Source of the DNA: Candidatus Arcticimaribacter forsetii
GTDB lineage: Bacteria > Bacteroidota > Bacteroidia > Flavobacteriales > Flavobacteriaceae
NCBI RefSeq assembly: GCF_910589745.1
Contig: NZ_OU342399.1
Coordinates: forward strand, 1,970,070 to 2,034,069
Length of the DNA stretch: 64,000 bases
Direction: 5' to 3'
Shown: piece by piece, positions 62,777 through 64,000 of the stretch
Numbering within the stretch: position 1 is the stretch's first letter
How the letters are laid out: each line of letters opens with the position of its first letter
Notes under the pieces: generated by a model
Told to the model about the DNA's origin: nothing
Databases searched by the model: none
Seen by the model: the letters and a program-made list of their open reading frames with translations, nothing else
Made by a program: the position numbers and the translations under genes

Positions 62777-64000
62777 CTAATGGAATTGGGCAATAACCAA
62801 ATCCTTTGCACCATGGTTACTCTGGAAGAGACCATCGGAACTTTCAGATTCCCCTACTACAATTATTCTTCCGGAAGATAATTCTATAATATCATGTGCT
62901 AAATCAAGACTCGAGCCTCCTAAAGACATACTATTCAATACAATCATATCGGTAGATAATCTTACAATCAACATGTCAATATCTCCTTGATTAATTGAAA
63001 CGTCTCCATCGTTACTTCTAGAATATCCAGCCAACCAAAAAACACCATTAGAACCAAGAGCCAAGCCTCTTCCTGAATCAAAGGAAGATCCACCCAAAGA
63101 AATTTCCTCTAATAATTCTCCGGTAACATCCAACTTTACGATCCAAAAATCTGAACTTCCTTTGGGATAAGATCTATGTCCATCTGAACTAAAACTATTC
63201 CCCAATACAACAATAGAACCATCTTCGTCTTCTATTACTGCATTTGCTCCATCAATTTCAGAGCCCCCAAGTGTTCTTTCCCAGAGTAAATTTCCTTCAG
63301 AATCAATCAGCACAACCCAAATGTCATAACTCCCCTGAGAATGAGTCACATCCATATCTGAACTTTCTGTTGTTCCAACCAAAACAAAATTACCGCTAGT
63401 GAGTTCAACCGCATCGTAAGATCGATCGTTACTTGTGCCTCCATAATAATTCCTCCACTCCACATCTCCTTGTGCATTTATTTTATGACACCAAAATTCT
63501 CCTACTCCATGAAGTGATGAAGATCGATCTGAAACTGTATTTCCTGCACCATTGGAAGCGGTTACATCAAGAAAACCATTAAATAACGCTCCTCCATCTG
63601 AGGTTTTGATTAGGTTATATGCATGATCGTGACCAGCATAACCAAAACTCTTTTCCCACATAAAACCTCCTTGTTGATCTACACGAACTATCCAATTATC
63701 ATGCTGTCCCTCATTGTTACTTGCTAAACCATCAGCACTTTGGCTGTATCCTAACAATAAATATCCGTTGTCTTCCATTTGAATAAGAGAATGTCCTCGA
63801 TCATCTCCAGATCCACCGTATGTTTTATTCCATTCTAAAACACCCTCGGAATTAAATTTTAATAACCAAAAATCGCTTTCTTCTTCAATCTTATCTGCTA
63901 TAGTTCCATTGACACTTTGCGTATTTCCAAAAACAGCAAAACCGCCATCTGATGTTTCGATTACAGCATGAGCTACATCTTCATTTGTACCTCCAAATGT
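62777..64000 (-). CDS. Seven-repeat, propeller-like protein (5' end beyond window)
   Basis: The frame is open from the right edge to a stop at 62777, giving at least 407 codons; an internal ATG at 63778 is not the start. It consists of seven repeats of about 58 residues, each like GGTSNDRSYDAVELTSGNFV followed by LVGTTESSD, GSYDIWVVLIDSEGNLLWER. Such repeats are common in Bacteroidota surface proteins and probably form a beta-propeller. The last repeat ends early at LVIAQFH with no type IX sorting domain visible. The N-terminus, and thus signal and anchoring, is outside the window. Confidence 0.75.
   Translation of the reverse strand, partial: TFGGTNEDVAHAVIETSDGGFAVFGNTQSVNGTIADKIEEESDFWLLKFNSEGVLEWNKTYGGSGDDRGHSLIQMEDNGYLLLGYSQSADGLASNNEGQHDNWIVRVDQQGGFMWEKSFGYAGHDHAYNLIKTSDGGALFNGFLDVTASNGAGNTVSDRSSSLHGVGEFWCHKINAQGDVEWRNYYGGTSNDRSYDAVELTSGNFVLVGTTESSDMDVTHSQGSYDIWVVLIDSEGNLLWERTLGGSEIDGANAVIEDEDGSIVVLGNSFSSDGHRSYPKGSSDFWIVKLDVTGELLEEISLGGSSFDSGRGLALGSNGVFWLAGYSRSNDGDVSINQGDIDMLIVRLSTDMIVLNSMSLGGSSLDLAHDIIELSSGRIIVVGESESSDGLFQSNHGAKDLVIAQFH

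Overview
The window is A+T-rich bacterial chromosome from a member of the Bacteroidota, most likely a marine Flavobacteriaceae-type organism. Four things point there: a complete moxR/DUF58/Bat (aerotolerance) operon; families typical of this group (IPExxxVDY protein, DUF2480, 631-residue PurF, LpxH beside HflX); signal peptides ending in AQ; and promoters of the Bacteroidota form TTTG - about 20 bp - TAnnTTTG, while Shine-Dalgarno sequences are scarce. I see no rRNA, tRNA, CRISPR array, intact prophage or insertion sequence.

Layout. 1-6.2 kb: AddB-like and AddA-like recombination nuclease genes with an OmpA/thrombospondin-3 outer-membrane gene between them. 6.3-16.5 kb: housekeeping genes (Mn-type superoxide dismutase, purF, PfkB kinase, rnhA, purN; then divergent acpP-fabF-rnc-IPExxxVDY-pyk; dinB). 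16.5-18.1 kb: CYTH protein and a divergent pair of HTH regulators with a perfect 20-bp palindrome between them. 18.1-24.6 kb: asparaginase, ALDH7-type dehydrogenase, gpsA, pheS, cvpA. 24.6-33.6 kb: the eight-gene moxR-to-batE operon. 33.7-43.2 kb: reductases, a scar with two truncated genes, hydrolase, hflX, lpxH, a trans-sulfuration enzyme, transporter, HAD phosphatase, a decayed galE relic and a nucleotidyltransferase. 43.7-52.4 kb: an accessory carbohydrate-oxidation locus. 52.4-54.4 kb: yicC-gmk-nadD. 54.4-62.7 kb: a glycosyltransferase, a lipoprotein and a complete SUF iron-sulfur operon. 62.8 kb to the end: the 3' part of a seven-repeat, propeller-like protein.

The most coherent accessory system is the divergent cluster at about 44.1-52.4 kb. 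It holds a lipoprotein cytochrome c, a Tat-type small subunit (gluconate 2-dehydrogenase subunit 3 family), a GMC flavoprotein, two TIM-barrel epimerase-like proteins (one exported, one cytosolic), an MFS permease, a Gfo/Idh/MocA dehydrogenase and a DUF1080 (3-keto-disaccharide hydrolase family) lipoprotein. Together they read as a route that oxidises a glycoside at C3 in the periplasm, passes electrons to cytochrome c, cleaves the keto-glycoside and imports the product. A 9+4+9 bp inverted repeat in the divergent intergenic region is a plausible operator. The component families are known; the substrate and regulation are not readable from sequence.

Several gene starts were adjusted from the longest open reading frame (addB, fabF, rnc, the IPExxxVDY gene, metB-like, sufD and others). 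Six convergent gene pairs overlap at their stop codons, three of them by exactly 4 nt, showing a compact genome.
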